Shown: piece after piece, positions 3,936-5,531 of the stretch | Layout: each line of letters begins with the position of its first letter | How positions within the stretch are numbered: position 1 is the first letter of the stretch | Assembly: GCA_001784535.1 (NCBI GenBank) | Contig: MFRJ01000078.1 | Coordinates: 24,950-30,480 of the forward strand | DNA from: Candidatus Melainabacteria bacterium GWA2_34_9 | GTDB taxonomy: Bacteria; Cyanobacteriota; Vampirovibrionia; Gastranaerophilales; UBA9971 | Direction: 5' to 3' | Length of the DNA: 5,531 bases | Position numbers and translations under genes: made by a program | The notes under the pieces: generated by a model | Told to the model about the DNA's origin: nothing | The model's database searches: none | The model's input: only the letters and a program-made list of their open reading frames with translations

Positions 3936-5354
3936 ATGACTGAAGAATTAAAAACATGGGAAAAAATACAGGAAAAACTAGCGGAAGTGCTTGGCACTCC
4001 TGCTTTTGAGTCATGGATAAAACCCGTAAAATTCAATTCTCTTGATGAAAAAACCCTTGAGATTTCCACAAACAGCAAAACCGGCAAAGATTTGATTCAT
4101 AAAAATTATCTTGAACACATTAATAATGTCATTAAAGAAGTTACCGGAAAAAATATTAAACTTAAAATAAAAGTTGAACAGTTTGAAAATATTCAGCAAA
4201 AAATCAATTTTCCAGAAATGCCGGACTTAAAGAACGAAAAAAATAAGAATGAATGTAAGTCCGCAACAAAAGAACCTAAACAAAACAAAAATATACCGCT
4301 TTCTGAAAACCAGATTGACGCATTAAAAAGCATTTCAAACAACTTAAACCTGAAATACACTTTTGACACCTTTGTTGTGGGTTCTCACGATAAATTTGCG
4401 CATGCCGCAGCGTTTGCTGTCGCCAAATCTCCAGGAAGAGCACACAATCCATTATTTATTTATGGAGGATCAGGTCTTGGCAAAACCCACCTTATGCAGG
4501 CAATAGGTCATTATGTCCTTGTAAACCACCCTGATTTAAAAATCAAATATATAAGCACAGAATCCTTCACAAATGAACTTATAAACTGTATCAGAACCGA
4601 CAAAATGCCTGCTTTCAGAGCAAAATACAGGCAAATGGACGTTTTGCTCCTTGACGACATCCAGTTTATTGAAGGAAAAGAAAACACTCAGGAAGAAATC
4701 TTCCACACTTTCAATACGCTTCATGAATCAGGAAAACAAATCATAATCACAAGCGACAGACCGCCAAAAAACATTTCCACGCTTACAGAAAGGCTAAGAA
4801 GCCGTTTTGAATGGGGTCTATTAGCTGATATTCAAGTTCCTGATATAGAAACAAGAATCGCAATCCTTAAAAACAAAGTTGAAAGAGAAAATTTAAATGT
4901 CCCTGACGATGTTCTGGAAATCATTGCAACAGCTTACCAGAACAATATTCGTGAACTCGAGGGAGGCTTAAACAGGGTAATTGCTTATGTAAGCATTAAC
5001 GACTGCGCTATGACGGTTGAAGCTGTCAAAAAAATAATCAATTTCTCAGGTTCAGGAAAAAATTTAACTTTAGATAAAATTATTGAAGTAACTGCTAACC
5101 ATTTTTCTATGGAATCGGCTGATCTTAAAGGACAATCAAGAGCAAAAGAGTTTTCTTATGCAAGACAAATAGCTATTTATCTTGCGCGGAATTTGACAAA
5201 CTCAAGCTTTCCATCAATTGGCAACGCTTTTGGCGGAAGAAAACATACGACCATCCTTTATGCTTATGAAAAAATGAAAGAAGAAATTCAAACAAATAAG
5301 GTTTTATTTGAAACAGTAAGCCAAATTTCAAACAAAATCACTTCGGGAAAGTAG
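3936..5354 (+). CDS. dnaA: Chromosomal replication initiator protein DnaA
   Basis: DnaA binds DnaA boxes at the origin, oligomerises with ATP and opens the duplex for helicase loading. This copy is 472 aa, a normal length. Domain I (about 1-80) begins WEKIQEKLAEVLG; a lysine-rich linker (about 85-125) is domain II. The AAA+ domain III (about 130-360) shows Walker A GGSGLGKTH (177-185, Lys183), Walker B LLLDDI (237-242), sensor 1 TSDRPP (272-277), the arginine-finger segment RLRSRF (286-291) and sensor 2 NIRELEGGL (337-345, Arg339). Domain IV (about 370-472) carries the DNA-binding helix-turn-helix with the signature GGRKHTTI (433-440); Lys436 replaces the usual Asp. I chose the ATG at 3936 over an in-frame TTG at 3912 because domain I starts there and the TTG would place codons over the promoter. 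There is no Shine-Dalgarno. dnaN does not follow; a convergent gene does. Confidence 0.97.
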   Translation: MTEELKTWEKIQEKLAEVLGTPAFESWIKPVKFNSLDEKTLEISTNSKTGKDLIHKNYLEHINNVIKEVTGKNIKLKIKVEQFENIQQKINFPEMPDLKNEKNKNECKSATKEPKQNKNIPLSENQIDALKSISNNLNLKYTFDTFVVGSHDKFAHAAAFAVAKSPGRAHNPLFIYGGSGLGKTHLMQAIGHYVLVNHPDLKIKYISTESFTNELINCIRTDKMPAFRAKYRQMDVLLLDDIQFIEGKENTQEEIFHTFNTLHESGKQIIITSDRPPKNISTLTERLRSRFEWGLLADIQVPDIETRIAILKNKVERENLNVPDDVLEIIATAYQNNIRELEGGLNRVIAYVSINDCAMTVEAVKKIINFSGSGKNLTLDKIIEVTANHFSMESADLKGQSRAKEFSYARQIAIYLARNLTNSSFPSIGNAFGGRKHTTILYAYEKMKEEIQTNKVLFETVSQISNKITSGK

Positions 5355-5367
5355 TAATAAATACTTT

Positions 5368-5531
5368 TTAATATTTTCTGCCTATAGCCTTATTATGGGC
5401 AGCCCACTCAATTTCATCATTAATCGGCTCTAATTCTACTTTTCCATAATTTCTTTCAAGTGCAAGTTGAATTAAATAATCGGTAAAATGCGGATTTTTA
5501 GGCAAAAAGGAGCCATGAAGGTAAGTTCCGA
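5368..5531 (-). CDS. gatD: GatD-like lipid II glutamine amidotransferase subunit, C-terminal 53 residues (cut by window edge)
   Basis: The minus strand encodes the end of a class I glutamine amidotransferase. The visible 53 residues begin GTYLHGSFLPKNPHFTDYLI, in which the His of LHG is the expected histidine of the Cys-His-Glu triad. The pattern LHGxxLPKNPxxxDxLI is typical of GatD, which supplies ammonia to MurT for amidating D-glutamate in peptidoglycan lipid II. The catalytic Cys and the glutaminase core lie outside the window, as would a murT partner. The gene ends 13 bases from the dnaA stop, tail to tail, with no obvious terminator hairpin between. A related CobB/CobQ-like amidotransferase is the alternative. 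The reading frame is open through the whole edge segment, frame fixed by the TAA at 5370-5368. Confidence 0.82.
   Translation of the reverse strand, partial: GTYLHGSFLPKNPHFTDYLIQLALERNYGKVELEPINDEIEWAAHNKAIGRKY

Noticed and set aside
3890..4724. Three short minus-strand open frames across dnaA (3890-4087, 4011-4199, 4536-4724).
   Set aside because: All are antisense to conserved DnaA domains and lack ribosome sites and homology-like patterns.

Overview
The window is a compact, strongly AT-rich piece of bacterial chromosome. The cell is flagellated, uses the standard genetic code and at least partly uses AGGAG-type ribosome binding sites. No gene here settles the taxon. DnaA mixes features of the cyanobacterial and Firmicutes families, the flagellin is short, and a MurT/GatD-type amidotransferase lies at the right edge. 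My best guess is a non-photosynthetic relative of cyanobacteria (Melainabacteria/Gastranaerophilales type), with a low-GC Firmicute as the alternative. This is inference from general resemblance, held at about 0.5.

Layout. On the minus strand at the left are two tandem flagellin genes: a complete 287-aa one (132-995), and downstream of it only the first 21 codons of a second, starting with GTG (1-63). A 450-base AT-rich gap (1010-1460) holds the flagellin leader, with an inverted repeat, and a cluster of CTCC-containing repeats. On the plus strand follow rsmE (16S rRNA U1498 methyltransferase), a small four-helix membrane protein resembling DUF3147, and a YraN/UPF0102 nuclease-like protein. 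Two strong hairpins (3098-3199) separate this group from a minus-strand XRE-type regulator. That regulator is divergent from an unrecognised 60-aa gene with an almost perfect sigma-70 promoter and a palindrome over its -10/start region. Next comes dnaA (start taken at 3936), which has an unusual promoter and leader. It converges, 13 bases apart, on the end of a minus-strand gatD-like gene that runs off the right edge.

How the genes relate. Most are housekeeping genes: motility, ribosome maturation, replication initiation and peptidoglycan amidation. They sit in small independent transcription units. No defence island, mobile element, CRISPR array, tRNA or rRNA is visible. The points most worth a second look are in control regions and in single residues: a lysine in DnaA where the DNA-contacting aspartate normally sits, the dnaA leader with no Shine-Dalgarno and a two-codon mini-ORF overlapping the start codon, the XRE/60-aa pair, and the structured intergenic elements. 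I did not find convincing evidence of a new multi-gene system.
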